64,000 bases of DNA from Pezizomycotina sp. ARF18 (GCA_002224055.1 AZLU01000054.1:91950-155949); one strand, 5' to 3'; counted from the stretch's first letter, positions 36,207 through 48,911 are shown. The notes: generated by a model not told the origin, from the letters alone. Translations and numbers: made by a program.

Positions 36207-36740
36207 AGTCCAATTCGCAGAATACATCCAAGCAAACTCGCAGCTCTACACCATGCGCCACGACGTCGACCTCGCTCCCAAATCCATCGCCTCCTTCGTC
36301 CGCTCCGAGCTCGCGCGCTCCCTCCGCTCCCGTAACCCTTACTACGTCAACATGATGATAGCGGCTACGACACCAATCCTCCCCGCCCCGCCGTACGAAT
36401 ACCTCGCACACGACGCAGAGTTCGAAACCGGCCGAAGAGTCCGCCATGGAAGTCGAAAAAGGAAAAAAGACGGCGGAGTGGAGAAGGAAGGAAAGCCGCA
36501 TCTGTTCTGTTGGATTATTTGGCGTCACAGGTTGAGGTTCCCTACGGCGCCGTCGGCTATGCTCAGTATTACTGCCTGAGTATTATGGACGCGCATATAA
36601 GAAGGGATGAATTTGGAGGAAGGGTTAAAGCTGATGAAGGATTGCCACGAGGAGCTCGTGAGGAGGATGCCGATCGATTTTAAAGGGCTGAACGTTTAAG
36701 GTCGTCGATAAGGACGGCGTACGGCAGGTGCGCTATAGAG
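35684..36740 (+). CDS. PRE1: 20S proteasome subunit beta-4 (Pre1/PSMB2)
   Basis: Non-catalytic beta subunit of the 20S core; it lacks the propeptide and Thr1 of active subunits. The initiator ATG (35684-35686) is alone in the first exon: a long intron ends at TAG before 35873, giving an N-terminus MEVLLGITGKDYVLLAASKA once one base is restored at the donor. It continues ILKAEDDKTRQLNDHTLMAF and GEAGDT; intron 36027-36208; QFAEYIQANSQLYTMRHDVD, APKSIASFVRSELARSLRSR, NPYYVNMMIAG, then VEVPYGAVGYAQYYCLSIMD (36530-36585), RRDEFGG, and MPIDFKGLNVKVVDKDGVRQ. The stop is near 36740 and not certain. The second intron is notable for 34 consecutive A directly before its CAG acceptor. At least four frameshifts. 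Length near 205 aa fits. Confidence 0.9.
36172..36205 (+). repeat. 34-nt poly(A) inside PRE1 intron, abutting the 3' splice site
   Basis: Uninterrupted A run that ends at the CAG acceptor (36206-36208). Its length in the assembly is unlikely to be exact. Confidence 0.85.
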
Positions 36741-37529
36741 GGAGATTTTCCATGTTTTTTTCTAATCTTCTTTTACTTTCCTCATTAAAATCATATTACA
36801 AGCGGACAAATGAAGCAGGAAGAAAAGTTCTTCATATTGTTATAGGGAGCTGCTCACTTCGATTGACTGCCTTCAAGCTGTTTGTACAAGGTTTACCGCC
36901 AAAAAAAGAAATGCTAATGCCCTCTCGAATACTTATATATACAAGCTCTAGGAGTGCTGTAGGCTCTCATGCATAACCAGATATATTTGATAGCCTTGAT
37001 TCTAATGATTTCTGATTATAATATACTCGCGGGATGCGAGTTATGAGCTCAAGTTAAACAAAATTAAAACCCAAGCGGTGAGCTATTCGTGACCATCGGA
37101 AAAAGACTAACTACCATGTGCCCAAGCTCCTGTTGAGATCTGGGAATGAATTGGCAGCTCTGAAATTCAAACGTATGGAACTAATACATACGCAACACAC
37201 CACCACCAATGCTTTCAAGATATGTAGTAAAATCGAATATTTGAAAGATACTTGAGAAACATTTGATGCTACTAAGACAGACTCACTTTTAATGTATTAT
37301 ATATACTACTAATGTTACTGTTTGTTAGGTCACACTTAGATCCATGCATGCAGCTTGTAAAAATGTCGAACACGCTTCCCATTACACTCTGAGAACGCAC
37401 AAAAAATACCCAAGTTTGATCCTGATAAGTAACCAATGATAATTCCACGCTAATGAGAGTAAGGAGTTAAAAGGCTTAAAAAATCATGCACATAAAAGGA
37501 ATAAAAAGCCCATCAATCTTCAAACTTGT
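36741..37529. other. Convergent spacer
   Basis: About 790 AT-rich bases between PRE1 and HEL2, both ending here. Contains several AATAAA-like words. No coding family recognised. Confidence 0.45.
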
Positions 37530-40423
37530 TTAGCCAAAGTGCATAAGCGTCTGCTTCTTCTTCCCTTTCTTCTTCGAGCTTTCACCGCCGCCACCACCAC
37601 CACCACCATCTTGTCCTTGATCGCTGTTATAGTTGTTATCGTCACCGCCGCCGCCGCCGCCTCCGCCAGCGCCCCAGACGCTAGTAGGAGCAGAGCCCTC
37701 GTTTTTACGCGGGACGGGACCGAAGCCGTTCGGGAAGAGTTGCTTCGGTGGTAAGCTAGGGAAATCGTTTCCGCCACCGATCCTAGGCGCAGGTTTTGAC
37801 GAAGCAGCCGACGATGAAGAGGCAACGGTAGCGCCCGCCCAAGCCGTCGCTGGCGCGCGTCCGGCTCCTGTTCTATTTGGGTTGGAAGCGGGTCCGGCGG
37901 CGACCAGATGGCTGAGCTTTGATGCCGGATTAGATGTATTACTGGAACTGAATGCACCCCATGGGCTCTTGCCGGATTGCAGGTTCTTTGTTGTAGCGGA
38001 CTTGATATTCAATACGCGCGAGAGCCCTTCGCGTGACCCTCGGCGGCGGCCTGAGCAGCTGAGGAGGCGGCACCGGCTATTGGAGGATAATCTTCGTTCT
38101 AAAAGGCAGAGTATGTTAGCTTAGTAAATCACAGAAAACATAGTAGGTAATAGGAACAGTTATGAAGACTTACGACAACTCGCCATGCGTTCCACGCCTT
38201 CCTCAGCTCGATAGCCTTGCTTTCTTCCTCGTAGAGATCAGCAACCTCACGCAAAAGCGTACTAATTCTGCTGCTTTCACATCGAAAAGGCTCCAAAACT
38301 ACACCTCTAGTTAATATCAATAGCTCTCAGTACCTAGCTATGACAAGAGCAAGAAAAACTTACAGCATCGATAAGCTCCTTGGCAGACATACTGCCTTCC
38401 TTATATCTTCCGACGTACGCCTTGAACCTGGCAATCTTCCTTTCATCGTTCCTAAGCATAAAAGAGGCGCGCGCAATAGTGGGAGCATGCTTTCTAGCCT
38501 TGCTTCATCAGCTTCGCCAACGAGATTGGATGATGATCCCGGCTGGCTGCCTGATATTGGTGTACTTGTATCTCTCGCCTTCTTCTCTCGTTTTGACGAT
38601 TCGGAGGGTGACGAGGGGGGTCGGATGTTGAGGTTTGCTAACGGAGGGAAGTCTGAAGTTTGCGTACGTCCTGGGTAGGACCATCGGCCGCGGCCGTACG
38701 CATCTGAAGCGAAGGCCGCAGCAAATACAGTTTCAGTACCATTAGCAGCAGGTGCTGGTGCTGGTGGTGGCGCCTGAGCTGCTTGCTGCTGCTGTGGTTG
38801 TTGTGGTGCAGGGGCAGGCGCTGCGCAGCTGACATCTGCGAACCAAATTGGCGAGTCGTCACTGACTGCGCACTTTGCACTTGCATTTGCCGCTGGAGAG
38901 CGTTCTGCGCGCGATTCATGCCCTGGGATGATGATTCAGCGGCCGGTTGCTCTTGAGCCTGCGCCTGCTGTCCGCCCCGTCCGCGACCACCACGTCCCCG
39001 TCCATCCCTGCCGTAAGAACCAGGTTGATTCAATCCCGGCAATGTAGAAAGGTCAATCTTCCGAGAGTCCTTCATCGCCTTGCTCGTTAGGCCGTTAGGG
39101 TGGTGTTCTCTCTGATGCACGCGAAGCTCATATTCCGTTTCCCACACCTCAAACTTCTTTTCCAAGCATTCTTCCTCGGGCATTGGTAGTGGTCTTTCTT
39201 AAAGTGTTCGGAGACGGCCTCAAAATCCAAGAACCACTGCGACTTCTTGTCGTTATTGTCCCTCGCATTCCTGTCACAGATGAAGCAGGTTTCGTGGTGT
39301 TCCTTGCAGTGTTGATAAAGCTCGTCGTCACCGTAAAACTACGCCTGCAGAAGCCGCATTCAGGATGCCTCGGAAGCCAGACTGTTCGAACTTCCGGGCT
39401 TGTCGTCGCCGTGCCTTTCGTGCATACGAAGCTCCTGATCAGTGAAGAGCGTGTGTTCGTGGCAGAAGACCTTCTTGTTCCTCGTACACAGGTCGCAAAG
39501 ACGCTGGTGATGAACATTGCGAACGTGACGATGCAGATCCGGCCAACCCATACAGGCGACGTCGCAGGTAGGCTCAGGGCAATTGTAGCGGAGCAGCAAA
39601 ACTGTATCCTCATATATCGTCATCGAATCGTATTTATACCCAGGTTGTCATCCGTCTTCACGATGTCCTTGGGTGCGAAGTCGAGTACGGCTTTTCGTTA
39701 TCTAGAGAGAATACCACATGGTCCCAATTCGTCCTGCAGTGAGGACAAGCCTTGCTCTTATACAGGGCTCTCATCCGAAGGGCGCAGATGTGGCAAGTGG
39801 TGTGGCCGCACGGCGCGATGGAATTGTAAATCACGGATTCGCGCAGATGAAGCACACGTCGTCAGAGTCGGCCGGCGGCAGATCGAAGCCTTGCTTAGCT
39901 TCCGCTTTACCCTCGCGGAATCTTCAACTGCCCATCTTTTCCCTCTGTCGTGGCAGCTTGCCTGCGTTGAGCTCTGGGACTACCACCTCTGCGTCTGCCA
40001 CCGCCCCTACCGCCACCTTCGCCGCCGTGCTCTTCATCTCTGGTGGCCCTTCCTTTGCGGGCGGCCGCCGTCTCCTGCCACCTCCTTGACCTTCGGACCC
40101 ATCGCCCGTTGGGAAGCATTATCATCGTTGTTGGCGCTGGCATTTCTGTTTTGTGCTGCGCTAGTGGCGCCTCCAAAAATACTGCTCGCCTGTCTCCCGG
40201 TTGTTGTGACGAGGTAGCTTCGTTCGAGCTCGAGGGTTGCCGCTGATCATCACCGCCACGGACACCGTAGCCACGACCTCTTGCTGCCCCTCGACCGCCG
40301 CCGCCGCCTCTCCTTCTGTTGCCGCGGACCTCTTCCTTCAGCTCCTCCGTCCTGCCTCTGCGGTGGTTCGGACGAATTACCGGAAGCTGGCCCTGGTCGG
40401 TTGCCGGATGCTTGATCTGCCAT
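37530..40423 (-). CDS. HEL2: RING E3 ubiquitin ligase Hel2/ZNF598 (ribosome quality control)
   Basis: Cytosolic E3 that ubiquitinates 40S proteins on collided ribosomes. N-terminus MADQASGNRPGPASGN (ATG 40421-40423), an Arg/Gly-rich region, then the RING finger (39740-39880): CFICANPVIYNSIAPCGHTT, CHICALRMRALYKSKACPHC. Next SLDNEKPYSDFAPKDIVKTD, TVLLLRYNCPEPTCDVACMG and C2H2 fingers: WPDLHRHVRNVHHQRLCDLC (39500-39560), CRRSFYGDDELYQHCKEHHE, CFICDRNA, QWFLDFEAVSEHFKKDHY, EYELRVHQREHH. Then KIDLSTLPG, an RGG-like and Gln/Ala-rich stretch, and a C-terminal FPNGFGPVPRK block with poly-Gly (37560-37680), ending KKKGKKKQTLMHFG, stop at 37530-37532. An intron sits near 38110-38175 and another near 38300-38365. 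About 850-900 aa by span. Numerous frameshifts. Confidence 0.9.
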
Positions 40424-40629
40424 TGCGAAAGGGGGGATTAGAATAGAAGTTTATGATCTAAGAGATAGTATCTGTGATACTGTAATTGAAGTGTCGATTG
40501 AAAATTGTGAATGCTTCAAGACCCAAGCCTCGTCGCAGATGGCAAGAAAGGAAAAAGTAAAGTAGTTTTTGATCGGAGTTCGAAGAAAGGATTACCGAAC
40601 AAAGAGATGTTGGGGGGAGGAAAGAAGAA

Positions 40630-40668
<39 letters not shown>

Positions 40669-41161
40669 TATATATATATAAGTAAATATAAACACGATGC
40701 TACAGATTACAAGATAGATTCGATCTGAATTAAAGGGAAGAATAAATAATAGAAGAAGAAGGGGAAAAATAAAATAAAAAAATAAAATACAATTGAAGAT
40801 CAAGGGCTGTCAAATAAGAAGATCTGATATTACTGCTTGGGAATCTTGCATTTAGTAGCTAGTGATAGAAAGACAGGAACAAAAAAAAGGCGGGAGACAA
40901 TAATAATAAATTATAAATTAAGCATACTGCAGCACTTTACTACCTACCATAGCAGCAGCATGTGCTCTTCCATTTGTCTTTTTTGAGTCACCGCGAGTGA
41001 GTTGTGCTTCGCTTTGAGTCAAGATTATTTTCCTTTTACGGAGGCGGCATTTGGTCATACCCGCCAATTTGGCGACACTAAAAGTACACCCGACTTCAGA
41101 CTAATTAGCATCATGAAGGACTCTGCAAAGGCGCCTTTTCATCCGGTCTATCTTTTTAATT

Positions 41162-41197
<36 letters not shown>

Positions 41198-41371
41198 CCA
41201 GAAGGTATATTGTAGATCATCAAAACTGTTAGAATGTTTGTTGGAAGAAATGGCTCTTACATATCTTTCACGGAATTTGACAGCACACGAGAAATATATG
41301 CTATATTAATGATCCATTTTTTTTTTTCTTTTCTTTATATATAGTACTTAGTATATATTATCTGCGATCTA
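40424..41371. promoter_or_regulatory. HEL2 promoter and TLC-gene... upstream spacer with long homopolymers
   Basis: 950 bases between two minus-strand genes (the TLC gene lies upstream of HEL2 in transcription order, so its 3' end is here together with the HEL2 promoter). A run at 40633-40665 (33 nt) followed by a TA repeat, and T run at 41165-41197 (33 nt). The A and T runs are complementary and about 500 bases apart. No gene seen. Confidence 0.45.
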
Positions 41372-42458
41372 TTAATGAATACAACTAATTCTCCTTCTAA
41401 GCGCGTCATCCACCTCGTCTGTTCCTTCATACCCTCCAAATCCATTAGCTACCTTCCCAGCGTCTTCCTTGCTTGCAGCAGCAGCAACCTTAGGATCAAA
41501 CCTCTTCCTCACGCATCAACCATCTTCCAAAACCAAACACGTTAAGCAAGCTCGCACCGTGTTGCTAAAGATATACGTACACGCCATCCACCTGGGTACG
41601 TCATATCCCCGGCGTAACGCATCACCTGCACGTCCTCCTCACTCGGTATCGGGAGACGAAAGCGATGTGGGAAGGAATATGTTTAGCACGCATAGCTTGC
41701 AGGATGTCGTTGTAGACCCAGTAGCTCATGTAATTACCCCAACGACCCGTGCGAAGAAAAAAGAAAGGAGGAAGAGGATGCCGTTGTACAGCTGCAGCTT
41801 CGAGCCTGTCATGTTCAGCTTGTCGAGGAACCAGTGATGTTCAGCATCGGCGTGCTGATTTCGTAGAGGACGAAGGAGATACCGTAGTAATTCAGGAATG
41901 GACGCTATATTATAACATAACCCCATTAGTTAATAAATTGAAGTTCAAAGAGTATGGCAAGAGGGCTAGATTTTTTTCTGAACGTACGAATCCAATACAC
42001 GACACAACGCACGAACTAAGCGCATGCATCAAACTTCCCCACCCCAATATCTTCAAATTCTGCACGCTGATCTTAAGGTCCACACGAAATAACCCGCCGC
42101 GAAGCCCTGACACATGCCCGTCATGCCCGTATAACCCACACCCTCCGCCCAATCCATCTTCGTCCTTTCTTCGTCGAAGAAGACGGTGTACAGCGCGAGG
42201 CAACTCATTATGCACGACTGCACGAAGGATACGAGGTGGATGTCCCAGTTTACTTTCGTCCGCCGCGGTAGCTTCGGGTATACGTCGGGAAACAGCGCGA
42301 TGATATTGTGGGTGATAGGGATTGGATGTTTGGTAGAGAAGGTAGCCGAGGATGACTTCGTGGAGGTGGAGTGGGAGCGTTTTCAGGTCGAAGCGGTCCG
42401 CGATCGGTTGCGCCAGCGCCGTTATGGGAGGCGGTGGACTGAAAAATGGGTCCAACAT
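41372..42458 (-). CDS. TLC (TRAM-LAG1-CLN8) domain membrane protein
   Basis: Multi-pass membrane protein of the TLC superfamily, TMEM56/TLCD-like group rather than ceramide synthase; proposed lipid-handling role is from family knowledge. N-terminus MLDPFFSPPPPITALAQPIA then DRFDLKTLPLHLHEVILGYL (42290-42400). Hydrophobic spans follow with frame changes: VNWDIHLVSFVQSCI, YTVFFDE, GVYGYTGMTGMCQG, DLKISVQNLKILGWGSLMHA (42010-42075), and a C-terminal region HWFLDKLNMTGSKLQLYNGI, LFLLSFFFARVVGVI (41730-41835). Tail RFDPKVAAAASKEDAGKVAN, ending SCIH, stop 41372-41374. Introns at about 41895-41990 and 41540-41590. The fungal group keeps the His/Asp-bearing LMHA segment. Frameshifts between every two or three spans. 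Confidence 0.8.
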
Positions 42459-42646
42459 TTTTTTTTCCGTAATGTAGAACGGCTTTTAAGTTGGGTAACC
42501 TTGAAATTCAGATGGGAGGAAAATTGGGACCTCAAGCTCTCAGTAGAGTGGATATATTATTCTTCAAGTTCAGAGGCACTCCAGAAACTAGAAAAAAATA
42601 TTAGAATCAAGTGAATATTATTTCATTAAATACTTTCCTAAGAAAG

Positions 42647-42682
<36 letters not shown>

Positions 42683-44169
42683 AGGTAAGATCTTACGAAT
42701 AAGCTCTCGGTAGTATTCCGCTTGATGAAAAATTCTCGATCTCGGTTGAACGTCTAAGGTTGTGGTGATCGAGCACGGCCTGTTTTGTCTGGCTTGCTGT
42801 TTGGAGTAAATTAAAATGAAATAATACTCATTGATCTGGGGGCCGCCTTAGAACGGCTCTTGCGCCTAAGCTTTTGAGCATGAACCGATTCATCCTTGAT
42901 GATACGGCACTGTATGGGAAGGAGTCGGCAGATGAAAGGCCGTGTGAGGCATGAGGGTTGGAACGGATAGATGTCATGGAAAGAAGCTTGATGGGGTTTT
43001 GCGCAACAACACACGGGAGGGTAGGGATTGTGGGGCACCGTCTTAGGTAGGAACTGCCTGCCGCGGCTGCATTGATATACGTACCGTACTGTATTATTGG
43101 TGGAGAACCGTGCTTGCTTATTACATACCTACAACGCCGGTAGTAGCAAAAATACCTTATAGTATTATCTAAAAACGTTAAAAATCGTCGAAACTCGAGC
43201 GAATTTCGATATTTTTATTATTCAATATTTTACCTGCTTATATATTGATTCTTGGCATGCGGAATGAGATTTTTCTTAACCGGGCTTGCTTATAATCTAC
43301 CTGTACCATGCTATAATAATGTTGCACATGTACTACTAAGTATTACTCACCGCCAAATAATACGGTAAGCTCATAAGAATGCCAACAAATTATTCAGCAA
43401 AATTCCGGGGACGCTGTTCAACATCCAAGGCAAATTAACAAGTGCATTTATTACCAATTGCTTCGAAATATTACCAAATAAATATCGATCGTCTTTTATG
43501 TTTATGTCTAAATAATGATAGTAGTATAAGTATATACAGCTATGATGGTGAACCTTCTTTACAAATGAAAAAAAAAATCTCTAAAGAAAGCAATTAGAAG
43601 GCGAGACAATGAACCTATCCGTAAGAGGGAGAGAAAACGCAAGGCAACCAAACACCTAGATCCGCGGATATCGTGGTAGAAGCGTAATGAACCAAAAAGC
43701 AATAGAGGTATATACAATATATATTCTTAATATTAGAAGCCCGGCTCTTAAACTACTGTCCAAGAGTCTTTTTTCTGATCAGTAAAAGGATGCTATCATA
43801 ATACCGTTACGCCTGTGATGAAGGAAAATATATGTATAGCTGATGCTTTCAGTTAAAAGGATAAGTGAATATTGCAAATATGGACAGGATTCATAGAAAA
43901 TATCTAATAGAAGGAAAGGAGTATGAAGTCTAGTACGAGTTGAATAAGTAGGAAAGAAAGAAAGAGTTCTAGAAATCTGGAGGGAGGTTTTCTTTTTTTC
44001 TTTCGGCAGTGTCTCTTGTTGAAAATATCGGACACTTTGTTGGGACAAATGATAAGAGTGAAAGAAATTATGAATTGAATACATAAAAGTGAATAGATCT
44101 GATAATGATGATATGTTGAGCGTTATTCGCGCATCAAATCGTAGAAAGGTTGACTTAATTAGACACCTT
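42459..44169. other. AT-rich spacer
   Basis: 1.7 kb between two minus-strand genes. At 42647-42683 a run of 16 T is directly followed by 21 A. The only longer open frame (42811-43038, minus) is Cys/Pro/Arg-rich without a recognised motif. The rest is AT-rich 3' region of FAP1 and promoter of the TLC gene. Confidence 0.45.
42647..42683. repeat. Adjacent T16/A21 inverted homopolymers
   Basis: Sixteen T directly followed by 21 A, a perfect palindrome in the spacer upstream of the TLC gene. Similar T-A junctions occur at 56404-56434 and, reversed, at 1769-1800. Confidence 0.8.
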
Positions 44170-47100
44170 TCAGGGAGACACCGCTTCCTCATTACCGGAA
44201 GCGTTCTTAGCGGCGTCGGCTTCATCAGAATCTGCGGCAGCCTCCCAGTCATCCACAACCTCCTCAGGTTGCGCCTTCTTGGCTGATAGGAACTTTCTGG
44301 GGAGCAGGCCGAGTAGAGGCAGCAGCAGCTTCGCAAAACTGGTGCCGCTCAAAAGTCCATAAGAATTAGACTTGGAAACCGTTTGCGACTGCGGTGGTAT
44401 GGGTGGCCTCGAGGGACCGGACGCACTACCGACGACCGACCATTTCTGGGATTCCCTGCCGGAAATTTACCGTCGCGTCCGACCCAGCAGAGCTCGGCGG
44501 ACGTGGCGATCTTGTTGGACAGGCAGTGCCGTTTAATCAGCGGCTTCTGGTTCGTGAGCTCGAGCTCGACTTCGTCGGCGGTAAACGATGAAAGGTTTCG
44601 GTTCGATAACGACCTCTTCGTCGCCGGGCCCAGCGGACGGTATACCGGAGCTGAAATCCCTGAGGACCTGTTCCAGCTCCTTCTCGAGTTCGGACTTGAA
44701 GCAGGCCTACACGGAGGCCGCCCAGGACGATAGCATTGACTGGTGTCTTTGCCGTCTTCTTCAGCTGCTGTAAAGCAGGTTGTGGGATTCTACTGCCGAA
44801 GGTGCGGCGACTTTCGGCAGCGTCGCTAGCGCCTCCGCAAGGGTCTTGCTAGGCATGACGAACGTGGAAGTTTTGTGCACCACGACGCTGCGATGGGGTT
44901 CCGGATCCTCCGACTCGCTTGCGAGGTTATAATCCTCGCAGAGCAGGTGAATGAATTCGCGCTGCGTCTTTTTCATCGCGGGAAGTTCAACCGCTGCTTG
45001 CTATTGTTCAAACAGAAATCCCGGATGTTCTTTTCGATGGAAGCACACCACGCTTTGTTCAAAGTGAAGTATTCCATAACATCGTCGCTGTATGGACAAC
45101 CTTCCTTCTCTTTCTTAGCTTCAAGGTCAATGTTTACCGCAGCAGCGAATGCCTTTGCACGGCATTCGCTAATGCATTTGACTTCTGGCCGTTTAGGGCT
45201 GGGGTTGCTCTTCGTCACTAAACACTTGGTTTCTTGACGAACATTGCCGCAAGGGCAAGTGATTGTAATCTTCGACTGACATGGCTTATCTGTCGAGCAC
45301 TGAAACGGTGCGTGGCAGATATCCTGGCATGGATGTCCGCAGGTAGATTTCGGCTTGCTGCAAGTCTGCTTACAAGGCTCGTCGCAATATCCACTCAAAT
45401 GACACAACCTCTGACACCTGTGGACTCCGCAGGACAGCTGGCGGCCGCACTCTTGGCCACAGGAGACGGTCTCACGCCAACATGGCTGGTTCTTTATAAC
45501 TTTGCGCTTACAAACGCATGGTTTATCAACAAGCCATGGACTAATTAGAAAAATGAAAATGTTAGTTAATTGCTTCGAAAGGGTAAATTCGATAGAAAGA
45601 TTAATTGACATACCATTTCGGACATTCCTCATCATCGCCGTGGCATGTATGGTCTTGGCGAGGATGACCGCACAACTTCGGTCTCGTACATTGATAGCGA
45701 CAAGGCGTGGTTTGGAGCCACATGGAACCGGGCGGGTTGATCTTCGTTTTACCGCAATTGCTACAATGGCAAGTTAGTACATCGTAAAACCATTGAATAA
45801 ATACAAATATAGAGAATGAAAGTCCTACCAGTAGAGCTCCTCAAAGCTAGCTCGAGACAGCTTCCGCAAGGTCCGCGGTGGCATAGCATCTGACAGTTGT
45901 GTTTACCACACTTCAGAAGCTTACCACACGACCGAGTACAGATATGCTCCGGCTCGACATTCTCGTCCGTGCGAGTTTGCTGAGTCGCGCTGGAAAGCGG
46001 CTGTTTCTTCTTTTGACTTGGCGCTCCCTCGCTGCTTTCTCGCCAGGACAGCACTTCTCAGAGCACTGATGGCGCATGCAGTTCAGGTTTGCATGGCAAA
46101 TGCGTGGACACTCAGGAGGCTCAAACTCCTGGCCTTGGTGGCATAAGCTTCTGGAAAGAGTTCGACCGCATCGACAAGCAACCTCAACGTACTTGAGACA
46201 CGTTCCGCACTATCTGCGTGACAAGTTCGCTCGCAAAGGTGTCCGCACTTCAAGGGTTTTCCGCACGGTTCTTCGCAATGGGGAATTAAGGTCCTCACAC
46301 GACTGCCGAGGTTTCGAAGGGTCTAATGGCGTTTACCGCAAGGGCAAAACTGACAACATCAGGAGACCGTGGGCAGTGAGGGGTTTCGAGGTCCTGGGCA
46401 TGACAGGTTTGCTGGCATTTATGGACTCCGCAATCAAATAACCTACATTTCTCTCATTTTAGCATGGCAAATAATATAGAATACAGAATATGGGATAGAA
46501 TGAACCAACCGTTCGCATAGCTTGCCGCATTGCCAATAGCCCTCCCAGCTCTCGACGCCGTTGCCCTCTTCAACCTCGCTCAGCTTTGGTTCAAGTTTAT
46601 CACAGCATCGGATCTCCTTAGACTGCGCTCCGCAGTAACACTTAATTCTCCCGCACTTGCATTCGCCACAGAGTCTGCTATGACAGGGCTTTCTCGCACA
46701 TGTGTTCGCCGCACGGCATGATATCGCCACACTCCTGCATACAACACCATCCCTCCTCGTAGTTGGTGTCTTGGCACTTTTTTCTGGGATACTTCTTTCC
46801 CGCAAAAGCAAGGTTGCTCAGGCCCATAGCCGTGCAGGGAGGACGGCCCCGCATGGCATTGGAGATCGCAGCTGTGAGGGCAGCCTTTTGGTACTTCCCG
46901 GGCCTTACCACAAGTTTGACCGCAGCTGTGAGGTGCGATATACCGAGCCGTTTCAGGGTTTTCCGTGTTCCCGCACCAGCAGGTGTATTTCCTAGGTTTT
47001 CGGCGTACTGATGCTGACATCCTGGGCACCTCCATGTTTCCTCGGGAGCAACTCGTCGTTTTGAGCCTGCGTCTGGTCAAGAGCCTGCTTTGCCACTTCT

Positions 47101-47929
47101 GAATACAGTTCATGTGGAATACAGCGTAGCACCTCTCACAATCCCACACTTTACCCCCGCCTCGTGACACCGCCGTAGCATATCATGCACTCGTAAGAAC
47201 CCGAGCAATGCCGTCGTGTATCCTCGTCATGAGTCCTCCGCCTCTTTGACAGTCTTCGGTTTGGCAGGCTTGTTTCTGCCTCTCGTTCGCCTAGGAGCTG
47301 GTTGTTCCGCCGGCGTAGCCTGTCCCGAATCAAATGCTGAGGCTTCCAGTCGCATTCCTGCTCCTTCACCCGATGCCAGAAGAGCTTGTCCGTTACCTGA
47401 CGATGCCTCCGCATCGTCACCTTCCGCCGTGGTCATCTGACCCCCGAATGCTCGCCGCGGCGCAACGAAGGAGCTTCCGCCCGGCCGCGTTGGCCCCTGC
47501 GATTACTAAACCCGCCTCGATTGGTGTCGATGATGTTTGGTTCGGCCGATCCCGCTGGGGTTCTCGCCGAGGTTCTGTCCGCCTTCGCCACAGCGGAAGC
47601 ATTACCACCAACTTCTCCTCCTCTCCTCTACCTCGGCGAGGCGCCTATTCCGTTTCGGTTGTTGAGAAGAGGACGAGTCGCCGCCGCCATTCTGGAATTG
47701 TACCGGCTGATCAGCCGACGATTGAGCTTGGGAGCTCTCTCCAGCGTTGTACCTGCCGTGCGGCTGCGATTCGGAAGGATTTCCGTCGCCGTCTGTGGAG
47801 GGTCCCGTCGGTCTGTAGCCACCGCCGCACCGCCGCCGCGTCCTCTGCGGGGTCGCCGTCTGGATTGATCACCTCGACCTCCGCGCCGTGCCGCCGGAGA
47901 ACATCGAGGGAGCCGGATGCGTCAGCCAT
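44170..47929 (-). CDS. FAP1: NF-X1-type zinc finger protein Fap1 (NFX1 family)
   Basis: Yeast Fap1 binds FKBP12 and competes with rapamycin; NFX1 relatives act as RING-type E3s and transcription regulators. Start MADASGSLDVLRRHGAE (ATG 47927-47929), a disordered Arg/Pro-rich N-terminus, then a RING/PHD-like finger (CMICYGGV, WDCERCYAVFHMNCIQKWQ; 47090-47190). A long series of NF-X1 fingers follows: CWCGNTENP, SCGQTCGKAREVPKGCPHSC, CFCGKEVSQKKCQD, CCMQECGDIMPCGEHMCEKA, CGECKCGRIKCYCG, FDCGVHKCQQTCHAQD, CGKPLKCGHLCERTCHADS, CTRSCGKLLKCGKHNCQMLC, CGQECGRQLSCGVHRCQRLC, CGHPCQDICHAPFQC. An R3H domain is at 44760-44980 (KKTQREFIHLLCEDYNLAS). C-terminus LPRKFLSAKKAQPEEVVDDW, stop 44170-44172. Introns near 46440-46510, 45775-45835, 45540-45610. 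About 1,150 aa. Frameshifts throughout. Confidence 0.9.
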
Positions 47930-48911
47930 GATTGTGGTATTCGAGCCAAATTGGTACCGTCCACGCTGATTTCCAGGTTGACGGTGCTTGCTTGCTGTTC
48001 CAGGAGCTGCGGTATTGATTGGGCCGTCGTAGTTTCGATGGTGCTTGAAGGAGTAGATACGATACCCGGGCGCTCAACTGGAATAAGCTAAGCTTTTTAG
48101 GGGGGAAGGAAAGAGTAAGGTTGTTGGAGGATTCGACTCTCTGATGTTCTAGTAGCTCTTCCAACAGATTCGTAGATTAAGATTCGAAGGGGAATTCTAA
48201 ACAGGTATTACGAAAGATTGCAGGTAGAGATTGCAAACTAAGAATAACACGATAGATTTAGATACAAGGGAAAGAAATCAGATATACGAAGATTAAACTA
48301 CGATACGAATTGAAGGGATATAGATTCGACCTGTCGACGCTGATGTTGATTATAGTGAACTAAAATCGAAGGATTGCAGGAGAAAAGAAGTCCTAGTTCG
48401 GTTTATAAGTAAGAAATGCTTAATGTGGGAGATCCTGCTTGTGGTGCTCGCTGTTAATATACACCTCAAATTAAGAGAAATTCCGGGAAAGAATTAGCCA
48501 CCACCCCCAAAATTAAACAAAACTTAGGCCATTTACGTTATAGCGTGGGACAAAGCAAAAAAAGAGTGACTCTTATTTATTCGTGGACTGCATTCCCGCT
48601 AATTCACAAGCCAAGCAAGGTATCTCCTAGCTGCTTTCCAGAAAAAGATGACACAGATCTCGGTGATACATATGATTCATAGCAATAGGATATTTCTAAT
48701 ATCCTTTGTCTGGTCATAGATTTAAGATGAGGTTGATGAGTGGTCGGACCCGCTTCTCACTGGTCAATGGCGAAAGCTTTCATCTGGTTGCCTGGGCTTA
48801 GCTGCAGGGAATTGGGATATATTCGATGAAATCATAGAGAGAATTAAATATATATATTTCTTAACCGAAATAAAAATATAAAAGCTTTCAATATATTGAA
48901 AAAAAAAAATT
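47930..48911. promoter_or_regulatory. FAP1 promoter and recyclin-1 3' region
   Basis: About 980 bases between two minus-strand genes; purine-rich plus strand just upstream of the FAP1 ATG (equivalent to a pyrimidine-rich leader in sense orientation). The reading frame upstream of the ATG is open for some codons but low complexity. No separate gene seen. Confidence 0.45.

Noticed and set aside
39183-40217. 344-codon plus-strand frame opposite HEL2
   Set aside because: It is the antisense shadow of the HEL2 RING and C2H2 region, whose minus-strand motifs are unmistakable.
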